NCBI GenBank assembly: GCA_028565635.1
Contig: JAOXYB010063278.1
Span: 1-20,857 of the forward strand
Reading direction: 5' to 3'
Length of the DNA: 20,857 nt
From: Phoronis ovalis
Taxonomy: Eukaryota; Phoronida; Phoronidae
This document shows, piece after piece, positions 1 to 9,377 of this stretch. How positions within the stretch are numbered: position 1 is the stretch's first letter; each line of letters opens with the position of its first letter. The position numbers and the translations under genes are program-made. The notes below the pieces were generated by a model. It did not search any database. It had not been told where the DNA came from and saw nothing but the letters and a program-made list of their open reading frames with translations.

Positions 1-115
1 AAAAAAGACTACCCTTTTCACGCGATTTTTCGTTCGCGCATGTGGACCCACCATTTGACCCAAGTGCCCTCCCCGGGTTTGTACGCTTTATCCATCAGGG
101 GACATTTACCACTCG
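1..115. repeat. Fragment of CCCGGG-type repeat family
   Basis: This stretch resembles part of the mosaic at 8830-9190. Shared features, in the same order, are CACGCGATTTTTCGTTC (like ACGCGTTTTTGTTCAC near 8838), a CATG followed by GG, then CCCTCCCCGGG (like CCCTCCCGGGG near 8950) and CCATCAGGGGACATT (like CCATCAGGGACATT near 9175). It is cut by the window edge. No coding potential was seen. Confidence 0.5.
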
Positions 116-827
116 GTCATTGATCTCAAACATGCAATAATGCATTGTGGTTCATCAATTCTTTACCTGCCTTGCAATACACCCAGAAGCAAAACATCAC
201 CTGTACGTACACCTGCAACTTTTTCTCTGTTACAAGAGTAAACCACTCAAACATATGATCATGAATGAAACCTTGCATTTAACGTAATTTACCTACATTT
301 TACTACAAATTTAATTTCAATGTACACGTAGGACGTGTATAATACCATATAGTTAGAAACCCAAAATTAACTGTCGAATGACATGGTCACAATTGCTTGA
401 CCATCCAGCTTTTTTGTTTGTTTGTGTATGAAAGAGAAATCAGTGTGCAAGATATTGAATCTAATATTATTTTTTTAAAAGTAAAATATACTAAAATTTG
501 AGGATTATTTGAGCTACGGCAAATCGATGAATTTTCTCAGCTGTGAGGTGGTATTTTTCCGGGAATAGTGGTTATATAAATGCCTACATGAAAAATTAGG
601 TGGGAGTAGAATACATAATAATATTTAGTTCTTAACAAGTCATTTCCTTCGCGCAATGTTGGGGAAATTTTTATAATGGTATAAGTTACATTAAGTGACT
701 TTGTAAGCGGATAGGGAAATCAATTGTGTCCTAATAACATTTGTGAGATCAATGAAATAAAAGTTACGGTCAGTAGATGAACACGCAAAATTCCTTGTAA
801 ACTTTTTTAAAAACGAAAGAAAATATA
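116..827. other. Intergenic, AT-rich, no gene seen
   Basis: No open frame with coding character, RNA gene or clear repeat was recognised. It contains ordinary AT-rich sequence and short homopolymer runs only. Confidence 0.5.
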
Positions 828-1164
828 CCGGGGGGGGGGGGGTCAGTCAATATGAAAGTGGGTACTCATGTTCCAACAAAATATCACGTGAAAGAATACG
901 TTTTTCGAACCGCCGGTGCGTAACGCGCGTTACGCGTTTAGAGTCTGTTTTTTTGGCTAAAATCACGAAAAGGTGTGTTTTTTTTTTGGAGGTGTGACAC
1001 TTCATTAGGGGTGTTTTTTCCCAAAAATCACTTCCTTATGGGTATATTTTTTCGAAAAACACACTTCTTTAGGGGGTGTATTTTTTGCAGAATTTCACTT
1101 CGTTAAAGGAGCTTTTTTGAAAAACCATGTTGGAACTGGGGTACCCATTTTCATATTGACTGCT
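828..1164 (+). mobile_element. MITE-like element, copy 1, with G-run terminus
   Basis: The left end is CC followed by a long G run and TCAGTCAATATGAAAGTGGG, continuing to GTTCCAACA. The right end carries the inverse, TGTTGGAAC then GGGTACCCATTTTCATATTGA, so the termini are inverted repeats. An 18-bp perfect palindrome lies at 918-935. The interior from about 990 to 1115 is an imperfect tandem repeat of roughly 32 bp built on CACTTC-TTAGGGGTGT followed by a T-rich run. A second copy lies at 3250-3580 in the same orientation. There is no transposase, so it is non-autonomous. The right terminus lacks the C run seen in copy 2, so this copy may be slightly truncated. Confidence 0.8.
918..935. repeat. 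18-bp perfect palindrome in element copy 1
   Basis: GCGTAACGCGCGTTACGC equals its own reverse complement. Related versions occur at about 1841-1860, 3332-3349, 8411-8427 and 8804-8820, so it is a conserved internal part of this repeat family. Confidence 0.85.
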
Positions 1165-1505
1165 CTGAATAAAAAGCTAATAGTATTAAACAATTATTGT
1201 AGACTTGTGCAAGTCTACTGATTCCGAGAGCGCAGGCATTGAAAGGCAGATTCCACAAGAATAAAGTATTTAAATTGTCAAATTTAGGATAATTTTTTAT
1301 ATCCTATATTTGAAAAATAAAAATATTTGCCCCTTGCCAAACGTTGTTACCAAAGAGAAAGCTGATTGTTTTTTCTGTTACATAAATGTCATCTTAGTGA
1401 TTTGAAACAATTTATGCGATAAAATTAAACTTTATATTTATAAACCTCATAAACGTCATATTATCCTTATTCAAGCCTAACCGTTTTTATGCTACCCATA
1501 CATGT
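1165..1505. other. Intergenic, no gene seen
   Basis: AT-rich sequence between two repeat-derived stretches. Nothing supportable was seen on either strand. Confidence 0.45.
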
Positions 1506-2240
1506 CCTGAGATCCCGGGGGACCACTAAGATATAAAGTGGACACACATGCTCGATCGTGAATGGTCTGTATAAAGACTGTACACATCTGGTACAGGAGT
1601 ACCAAAAAGCACCCCTACAAAAATGGTACGCTATCCAAGACTAAAATTTTTCGACAAGCAAAAACAAAACGGATTATATTTTTCCGCCTGAAGCCACATC
1701 TAAATCCGCCAGCACGAATGTTTCCATCCTCTAACTAAAAACCTATCTAAACAAGAATCATCACCAAAATTGACCCTAAGCAACTCCAAGACGAAAAAAC
1801 TAACCCTTTTGCTCAAGACTACCGGTTTTCGTACTCTAAACGCGTAATGTACGTTACGTGCTTAAACCTCAAAAAGATACCCTTCATTTTTCATGCGATT
1901 TTGGTAATGAGCATGCGTTACCATTTATAAATCTAAGTGTCCCGGTCTGCGATATGTTATATCAAACGTATTTAAAAATTTACGAAAGATTACACTTTTT
2001 GGGTTGTCATTTCAGGTTATTCAATATACTATAAAATGTTTGAGGTCATCAGGTGTGTTGGGTGCGAACAAATCCAGTTTTTGAAATGACAGAAACATTT
2101 TTTTATACTTGTGATTTCCGATCGCAGCCTTGCATAGCCCGAGACACATGTTTTATTCTAAAAAACACTACAAACGCACCCCACCCTTTTGAAAAATGTC
2201 TTAAGGCCCGGCCGGATGTCGATCCAAATATATTATGATG
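1506..2240. repeat. Degenerate repeat region of the CCCGGGGG family
   Basis: It starts near GATCCCGGGGGACCACTAAG, which aligns with the terminus CCCGGGGGTCCGACTCAAAT at 8520. It holds a decayed palindrome at 1841-1860 (CGCGTAATGTACGTTACGTG) followed, as elsewhere, by a CGCGTTTT-like and CATGCGTTACC-like stretch. It closes near GGCCGGATGTCGATCC and AAATATATTATGATGG at about 2210-2240, again terminus-like. The 61-codon open frame at 2053-2238 lies inside this repeat and is not judged to be a gene. The boundaries are approximate. Confidence 0.45.
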
Positions 2241-2417
2241 GATATTACTGAAATTAGTTGCCACTAAAAGTTCATAAGGCCTTCAAAATATTTTTTTGTT
2301 TTGAATAAACTGGTATTTGGTTATCATTTTGACATTGTAAAGCTTTTTAAACAAATGTACTTTCTTACATAATGTAAAGTGGAGTCAAACAACTGTCATA
2401 CAAAATGGAATGCCCGA

Positions 2418-2560
2418 TTCTAAGCACTGACAAAGGTTAGGCATGATCCGGCAAGATCTGTTTTTGCTCACTTCTAAGCATTGATAAAGGTTAGACATGG
2501 CCAGGGTTTGCCTCTTCTAACCATTGATAACGTTAGGCATGATCCATGTCTTTGCAGTCA
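2418..2560. repeat. Imperfect minisatellite, three units
   Basis: Three adjacent diverged units begin TCTAAGCACTGACAAAGGTT, TCTAAGCATTGATAAAGGTT and TCTAACCATTGATAACGTTA. Each is followed by a version of AGGCATGATCC. The units are about 43-54 bp. No function is evident. Confidence 0.7.
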
Positions 2561-3055
2561 TGCAAAGGAAACTTGCTTATCGAGGACACAGTGCACAACA
2601 GTATACAACAGTATCTTTATTACAGTTTACATGCTGTAAATAATTCTGATATTGTCGTACGTGACTTTGCCATAAAGAGGTGTAAAAGGCACTCACATTT
2701 TTCCTGATTCAAGACTCTCAACGTTATTATTAAGGATAATTAGCTTTATAAAATATCACCTGATGACGCTTCATTGTCTTTGAGAATTAATCAGTCAACC
2801 TTATCATTATATGACTATGACTTAGTGACACACATATTTATGTCAAAACTGAACCATCGATTCGTTAGACGTCTGTTTTCTTCTTTGAAAATTAGGACCA
2901 GAGTTTGCATTAATAATAAAATTCACGAGTTTCTTTTATTTTTTCGGAATATTTATGATAGACAAAATTTCACCAACAAGTTTTTTAAAACAATACAAAC
3001 TTCAAAAAAAAAATCAAAACACATTTAGTCTTTGCCACAAAAGTATTAACAATTA
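2561..3055. other. Intergenic, no gene seen
   Basis: An 84-codon open frame at 2774-3028 is Lys/Phe/Ile-rich, as expected for translated AT-rich DNA. It has no recognisable domain, no splice-site support and no family resemblance. Nothing else was recognised. Confidence 0.4.
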
Positions 3056-3177
3056 TAGGGCCGATTTCTTATATCTCAACTTTCCTAAGGTTATGGATAA
3101 CCTTAGGTTACATAGTTTAATTTAACCTATGTTATCAATAATCTTAGGAAAGTCGAGATATAAGCAATCGGGCCTTA
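3056..3177. mobile_element. Foldback hairpin element, about 120 bp
   Basis: The left arm 3056-3113 and right arm 3119-3177 are near-perfect inverse copies: GGGCCGATTTCTTATATCTC on the left matches the reverse complement of GAGATATAAGCAATCGGGCC on the right, with few mismatches. The left arm holds a second, nested palindrome, CCTAAGGTTAT-GG-ATAACCTTAGG. TA dinucleotides sit at both edges, as expected for a TA-targeting MITE, but this is not proof. Confidence 0.75.
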
Positions 3178-3249
3178 ATGTTTATCTAGATTATTTCTGA
3201 CAATAGTTCTCTTCCTCCGCCCGAACTTGCAGACTTGCGAACATGGAGT

Positions 3250-3580
3250 CCGGGGGAGGACTCAATATGAAAGCGGGTACGCATGTTCCAACAACATTTC
3301 GCGTGAAATGGTATGTTTTTCGAATAGCTGTGCGTAACGCTCGTTACGCGCTTAGGGTCTGTTTTGATAAAATCACGAAAAGGCGTGGTTTTTTGGAGGT
3401 GTGACACTTCGTTAGGGGTGTTTTTTCCCAAAAGTCACTTCCTTAGCGGTGTATTTTTTCAAAAAACTCACTTCCTTAGGGGTATATTTTTAGCAGAATT
3501 TCACTTCGTTAGGGGCTTTTTTGAAAAGCCATGTTGGAACATGGGTACCCACTTTCATATTGAATGCCCCCCCCCCCCGG
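3250..3580 (+). mobile_element. MITE-like element, copy 2, with C-run terminus
   Basis: The left end is CCGGGGGAGGACTCAATATG followed by AAAGCGGGTAC and GTTCCAACA. The right end is its inverse: TGTTGGAACATGGGTACCCA, then CTTTCATATTGA and a C run ending CCGG. The long terminal inverted repeat, of about 45 bp, therefore includes the homopolymer run. A palindrome with two central mismatches is at 3332-3349. Four tandem units of about 32 bp (CACTTC-TTAG-GGTGTATTTTTT type) fill 3400-3530. Two overlapping open frames here, 3364-3663 plus and 3186-3431 minus, are only translations of the repeat. Confidence 0.85.
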
Positions 3581-5101
3581 GAAGATATACCATCATTGCA
3601 GTACAAGAATGTATATTTTTAGTCGAACTGGATGAGATTCTCTATTCCCGTAGCAGTAAATAAACATCATAGAGTATATTTAGATTACTTTTTAACTGAT
3701 TCCATAATTCCGTGACATCTCTAATCGTTCGCAGTGTGATGTTGGTGCATCTAGCGCTCTCATACAAAAGAAACGTGGATAATACTACGAAGAACCATAC
3801 TCTGAAAGGGAAAAACAAGTAAATAATCATGATATGTTCATATTAAACTAATTAACACAGTGAGAAATAGTACTGTTACGTAAAACCTTAAATTAAAGGT
3901 CTCCAATTTATTTTGTACTTCATTCATACTGGATTTAGCACCCTGTTTTTTGCAGTAGTACCGCCTCCGTTAATTCTAAATAAGGATGACACGGAATATC
4001 GTGACAATTTTGGATTAAATTGTATATAAACATACATGTTTACCGTGGTAAACTAGACTCAACTAAAAACTATGCCTATAATCTATTTGGTGACTTTTGA
4101 AATATTTTATGTAATTATATAGTATTTGGATGGATACCAGCATGTATTTATGGCCTTGATTTTGTTGACCATCGAAAACATCAGATGATAAAGATATACC
4201 TGCATGCCAATCAAAATATAGTTGTGCCGTTACAGGCGTAATTAGAATAGCGAACATTTTTTTAATATTATGCTTTATAGTGCCACATCACTGCTTGCTA
4301 CATAAATTCGATCGGATCGAAAGTGGCTTATGACGGAATAGCTCGTGGGGGGTAACAGGATTTTTTTCTAAGCCTTGAAATGTTTTTACATGCAATACAC
4401 GATTTCGACGTCTCGGGAATTGTGGTCACAATATGGTATTTATTATATGTACGTCAAGAGTGTCACATGTGGCAAACCCCTGAGCAAATTTCGTAAATTA
4501 GAAAAAATATGATTTAATTAATATTAGAAATTATTCCGCGACGGTGCTATTTGACTGTAAATTTTCGTCTCTGAATTTGGTAAAGAAATTGAAGAAATAG
4601 ATATAAAATTATACACCATTTAAAAATTTATAATTTTATGCTAACTAAAGCAAAATTACATTTTTTTCCATGGCTGGATAACCAGCCATTTTGTTACGCA
4701 GTATAATTTTTATTTTTGAAGAATACCTGCCTAAAACTCCACCACTTACAAATGTCTTTGAAAGTTGTTTTATGCAAAAGGAATGTATTTTCAAAGTTTA
4801 TGTGTTAAAAATGTGTTGAATTTACCTCGATAGACAAAGTCGGAAGTCCCACATGGATACATGTGCTTCATGCAATCACTTCAATTTTAGTTAGTAATAC
4901 CCAAATAAAACAATGCAAAAACGTGACAGACTTTGCTTTATACAGTTTATTAATCGTGACATTTCATAACTTATTATCTTTAATTATAATGATATAATGA
5001 TGTGAATAGATTAAATAAAGGATGATCATTAACTACAAAACTTTGGCTGTTAATTGCTTAAAAAATGTGGTAACTAGACGGAAAAAAGTATGCATTAAAT
5101 A
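3581..5101. other. Intergenic, AT-rich; one weak exon-like stretch on the minus strand
   Basis: No gene can be supported. The reverse strand of 3689-3801 has a good acceptor (TTTCCCTTTCAG), a 113-nt open stretch starting RVWFFVVLSTFLLYESARC and a GTAATC donor, but no family is recognised. A short perfect stem-loop (ATGGCTGG, loop ATAA, CCAGCCAT) lies at 4670-4689. Otherwise the sequence is AT-rich. Confidence 0.35.
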
Positions 5102-5712
5102 CACACGGATTGTGTGTTAGAATGCCAAAATTTTAAATAGTGAGAACCCTGAGTAATCTATTTCCCTTTTGCTTTCTTTTATGCATCATATGTTCTTTTA
5201 TCGCAACGCACACGTCAAACAGTCTAACATCAGTTGCAAAAATCCACTATTAGTAAATTAATCCTTTCAGTATACAGCACAATACGTGCATATACCCGGC
5301 ATATACCACGACGTAAAATGGTTCCGTGGAAAAACCTAACTCTCGTTGTTATTTAAGCGGAAAAAACATGATATATTTTTTTGCAGCTTAAACAAATATT
5401 TACGGAACACAGTCGAACGTCGTCAGAAATAATTATATATCTTATATAAATCAATGTCAAATTATTTTTATTTTTTGCAGCAACTAAAATAGCCTGAATT
5501 GAATAGAATACTAAGAAGAAATACCTGTAATTAACACTCTCGTTATATTTGTTAATGTAACAAGTGTCAACCGAAGCCAAATTCTGGTGCAATAGCTAAA
5601 TAATTAACAATAGTCAATAGCCCAATGCTACACTATTTTCCATTAAAGAGAAATAGATTACTCAGGGCATCTCACTATTTAACATGTTGGCATTCTAACA
5701 CAATCCGTTGTG
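5102..5712. mobile_element. Non-autonomous element with terminal inverted repeats of about 70 bp
   Basis: The left arm 5102-5170 begins CACACGGATTGTGTGTTAGA, continues ATGCC, then AAATAGTGAGAACCCTGAGT and AATCTATTTC. The right arm 5642-5712 reads as its inverse: GAAATAGATTACTCAGGGCA, TCTCACTATTTAA, GGCATTCTAACACAATCCG. About 470 bp of AT-rich sequence separates the arms. No transposase frame is present; a 79-codon minus-strand frame at 5353-5592 inside it has no recognised domain. Confidence 0.75.
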
Positions 5713-7849
5713 CCAAAGCCAGTTGCTGAAGTTACGTTATGACAATATTTGCCGACGAAGTCAAATTGTGACAAAGTTAGTCAAGTTTTGAGAAATAGGC
5801 CGGTGACGTCACAAAAAATTCAAATTCTTGTATCTTCCGAAGGGGATGGGGTAGAATCATTTTTTCCCCTGCATATAAGACAGGGTGCTGGGCAGATGGT
5901 ATTAAGTAAGAAGACACGCATTCAGGTTAAAATTTCAGCTCCGTAGAGGCAAGAATGTTCCTTTCCCCATACATTTCAATAGAGGGTTTCTGGCCCCGTC
6001 ACAATAGACAATAGCGGACACTTATTAGTTGGCCGCCAATTCCAGCTTCTGATGTCGATAGCTTTCGCCCATACAGCTCAAAGTCAAAAACAATCCTGTT
6101 ATTATTCATTTTAGAATTATTATAAAGGAATTTGGTAACAAAATAATCTAAGTAAATCCCTGTGTAATTTAATACAGTACCTCAAGCGGTAGTGTATCTA
6201 GCTACATATTTTCCTTTTAAAATACATTTATCTAAATTTAATCCGATTTATATTCCAGAAAATACAAAAACGTGAAATAACATTGGATACAATTGTAATT
6301 CTCTATTATTTTTTTATAGAATATAATTTTTTTTAAATAAAATGTATCTATAAAATACACAAGTAAGGTAAAATTGAGAAGTTCCAAGTTTCAGTTAGTA
6401 ATATATATCGGATATAACTAAGTACCAAGAATCCAACGCCAAAAAGTGTCAAAATTAATAATACATTATACTACGTGATAATTGTTTTTCCATTTTGATT
6501 TTAAGAAACATTTACATTTTTTGCGAGACTCACCCAAAATTAGTCCTATGTTGATCCATAGATGTAAATTTTCTTATAGTATTGTAGCCCCTACCTAGCT
6601 ATTATTCAGTGCTGTAAACTTCGTAAATACGACGCACCTTATCTTATACTTTAGCATCAAACTGTTCAGAAGGTTAGAATTTGTTTGAAGAAAATGTAAA
6701 TAAATAATTCAATCACGTATTTAAACTGCTAAGTATGTGAATACATTTATTGTCGTCATTTGTCCGCACGCAATTATTTACCTCAACAACACGCTAGCGA
6801 AAGCTATTGTTTATTTTACCGTAAAACTGTTCCTACTTCGATAAAAGATTATTTCTCGTTTTTGCTAATTAGGAATCAAATCAGTTCTACTTATCATTAT
6901 GCACCAGACGTGATCATAATATAGCGCAATTTTCAACCCCAGTGTGACAACTAATATTCGATCTTGTTATAAAAGTTACTTAACCTCAGTCTGAAGTTGA
7001 TAGAGGAATGTGATCAATATTAAAAGTTTACCCGGTCGATCGAATGCATGAAAAAATTTCATGGGTTATAATTATGAAGTTATACATGATTCAATAATGG
7101 AAATTAAAATAACTTAATGTCTAAATGAAAGCCTGAAGGCATCAACATAATTTGGAAGTTGAGTCTTGATACACTATTATTTCAAAAGGTCGAATTTTGC
7201 GGTTGACCACCGTTACTCATTATTGCTAATTTATACCAATAAAAATTAACAATCCTAGTTTAAACTAAAATGGTTTCTTTAATTATTTGATGATCACGAT
7301 ATACTGTGTGTACTGTCTCATTAGATTTATATAATATTTTATTAATATATTGTTTGAATAATGGTAGGCATGAAATCATGTAATTTTTAATTAACTACAT
7401 ATTATGTACGCATGTCAACAAACGCTGGGTCATTGACTGCATGAAAGTGAGAAAAATGAAAAACTTTAAAGTGAATGTAAATGTGAATGCAAAACGTTTA
7501 ACACATGCTGGTTATGTTAAAGTTGAAGGTATACTAGTACATAATGAAATTATGTGTTTTCACTTTGTGTTTGTTATCATCAACATATCAACATAATAAT
7601 TAATGTGGTTAGTGCACTTATTTTTATCATTATATCATTAATGGAAGTATATACATTAAGCTTCAGTTGAATCAAAAAAAGTAAAAATAATACTCAGAAT
7701 GGCCTTGAATGCATCTAATTGCACCATATTTCATTTTTTTATTTGCATCCTTACCATTCCTTTGAAAAAATCTCCCTATTCAATGACAGTTTCTAATGCT
7801 GACAGGTATGTGTAGGTTTTACTCCCGATTTCATTGTAGGCTTGCAATT
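5713..7849. other. Intergenic, AT-rich, no gene seen
   Basis: A 65-codon plus frame at 5749-5946 has a less AT-rich composition but matches no family I recognise and lacks splice context. The rest is AT-rich with many short repeats of A and T. No RNA gene or long inverted repeat was seen. Confidence 0.4.
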
Positions 7850-7854
7850 TTTTT

Positions 7855-8014
7855 ATTTAAGCCGACTAATCCACGACGGATACGCACAGCCTCCAATGAA
7901 CTTAAGAGCTAGGATATTACACCTTGTTACTACATGCATGATTGATCGATGATGACCAGGTTTGAACCCGGATCCTTTCCAATTGTGCTAACCTCGTACT
8001 ACACTACCGCAGCA
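7855..8014 (-). mobile_element. tRNA-derived SINE-like element
   Basis: On the minus strand, GTAGTGTAGTACGAGGTTAG followed by CAC (about 8008-7985) resembles a tRNA A-box region. GGTTCAAACC at 7968-7959 is a good B box, at about the spacing found in tRNA-type RNA polymerase III promoters. A clean tRNA cloverleaf does not form: the T loop is one base short for the best stem. A tRNA-derived SINE is therefore likelier than a functional tRNA. The tail boundary near 7855, by an AT-rich run (TTAAATAAAAAAATTG), is a guess. Confidence 0.45.
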
Positions 8015-8182
8015 CTTAGCAACATATTATTCCAACTGCATGACTGAAAACTTCAATATTTTAAATTTGTTTGTGCGAGTTTTTGCAAATCTGTATCAGT
8101 TAGCTAGTACTCAAACAGTTACATTGATATACGAAAATAATATATATTACATAAAGCCGCAATGTATGATACATCCGGGGTG

Positions 8183-8519
8183 ACAGATTTATATTTTTCC
8201 CGGGTGTCCGACAGCGTCGAGGATGTTTTTTTAACCCCTTTCACTGCAATTGATTGTCATGATACTTATAGTATATACTGCTGTAAGCACTGTAGTAGGT
8301 TAACTCACCTAGGTTTCCGGATCCATTGTGCAATAAATTAGGTACCCAGCTAGCCTTTTGTATATATTTTTTATTTTATCGAAAAATGTAAACCTTGTTG
8401 TGTAATCGGTGCGTAACGCGCGTTAACATGTTTTGCTTTTACAAATCACCCTTGTTACGCGTTTTTGTTCACAAACATGCGTACCAGCCTGGATATATGT
8501 CGACAACCTGGATATTTTT
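8183..8519. repeat. Partial element of the CCCGGG/palindrome family
   Basis: ATATTTTTCCCGGGTGTCCG at about 8191-8210 is a direct match to GATATTTTTCCCGGGGGTCC at 8511-8530. A copy of the internal palindrome (GCGTAACGCGCGTTAAC) is at 8411-8427, followed by TTACGCGTTTTTGTTCACAA and CATGCGTACC. It is a truncated or nested member of the same family. No gene is seen here; the overlapping 64- and 90-codon plus frames are repeat translations. Confidence 0.55.
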
Positions 8520-9141
8520 CCCGGGGGTCCGACTCAAATATATGAATGGGTTTTTGAAAAAGACCCTGGATGCGTTTTTCCATTTTTAAATGTTGACCCT
8601 TTTTCAATGACTGGAAGAAATTTTAAATGCGTTGAGATTTTTTTTTTTGAAAATATACCCGGGAAACGGAATTATGGGAAATTCACTCGCACTTCCAAAA
8701 ACTGAAGGCTATCGCAAATTAACTTTTGAGACGAAGCGATTTCGATACCCTAGCTATTTAAGCATGCACAGTTAATCAAGAATATATTTTATCGAACCTA
8801 AATGCGTAACGCACGTTACCGTGCTAAAAATCTCCCTTTTTACGCGTTTTTGTTCACACACATGGGTATCACTACCAGTAAGAAGTATACAATCCAAATC
8901 CAAAATTTTCAACTCGGCTGCACACCTCCACCAAAATATAACTTGAGTACCCTCCCGGGGAGCATTGCCTTGTTCTGTTAAGTGCGAGCAGCGTCTTTTG
9001 GCGACCATTATTTTGCATACTATTTTTACTGACTACCGTTGTTTTTTTTTTGGTTGTTAATTTTTCTTGTTAAGTGCGGGCAGCTAGCATTGTACCTTGG
9101 GGGTACCCCTACCCCCCTCATATTTGAGTCGGACCCCGGGG
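8520..9141. mobile_element. Element with CCCGGGG...TCCGACTCAAATAT terminal inverted repeats
   Basis: The left end at 8520 reads CCCGGGGGTCCGACTCAAAT then ATATGAATGGG. The right end at 9141, read inward on the minus strand, is CCCCGGGGTCCGACTCAAAT then ATGAGGGGG. A palindrome copy (GCGTAACGCACGTTAC) is at about 8804-8819, followed by TTTACGCGTTTTTGTTCACA. No transposase is visible. The terminus also resembles the ends of the 828 and 3250 elements (CCGGGGG, then a GTCAATATGAAAG-like motif), suggesting one superfamily. It may be composite, since internal CCCGGG motifs occur at about 8659 and 8954. Confidence 0.6.
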
Positions 9142-9263
9142 TATTAAAAAAAACTATTAAAAGTGGGCTAATATCCATCAGGGACATTAGGATTTTCGGT
9201 TTTTGTATTTTCTTCCCAGGATTTGGTTTCAGCGTTTTCAGCGTGGCTCCCACTAGGAATCAG
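9142..9263. other. Repeat-derived sequence upstream of the KDEL gene
   Basis: This short stretch between the element ending at 9141 and the start of the conserved 5' region of the KDEL gene shares CCATCAGGGACATT with the start of the window. Overlapping open frames on both strands are repeat shadows. Confidence 0.4.
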
Positions 9264-9377
9264 GGTTAGGAATGGACCCAGCGAAAAATAAACATTGTAC
9301 ACCGAACGACGCCCGATACGCGGGAAACTGTTCCTCCCTTAGTAATACAACAATTACGTCGGGACAAAAGTTTCAAG
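9264..9377 (+). promoter_or_regulatory. 5' UTR/promoter-proximal region of the KDEL gene
   Basis: This 114-bp stretch leads to the start codon at 9378. It is locally CpG-rich (for example GACGCCCGATACGCGGG), unlike the AT-rich surroundings. A copy about 85% identical, including the start codon context AAGTTTCAAGATGGC, lies in intron 2 at 10741-10860. No TATA box was identified and the transcription start cannot be placed. Confidence 0.4.

Noticed and set aside
2053-2238. 61-codon Cys-containing plus frame as a secreted peptide gene
   Set aside because: No signal sequence; it lies inside a degenerate dispersed repeat that ends in the CCGG/TCAAATATAT-like terminus.
3364-3663. 99-codon plus-strand open frame with repeated GVFF/FL-RG motifs
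   Set aside because: It is the translation of the internal tandem repeat of the MITE-like element; the repeated peptide follows from the repeated DNA, and the frame runs out of the element at random.
7959-8006. Functional tRNA gene on the minus strand
   Set aside because: A and B boxes are present, but no acceptor stem pairs and the T arm is irregular, so a SINE fits better.
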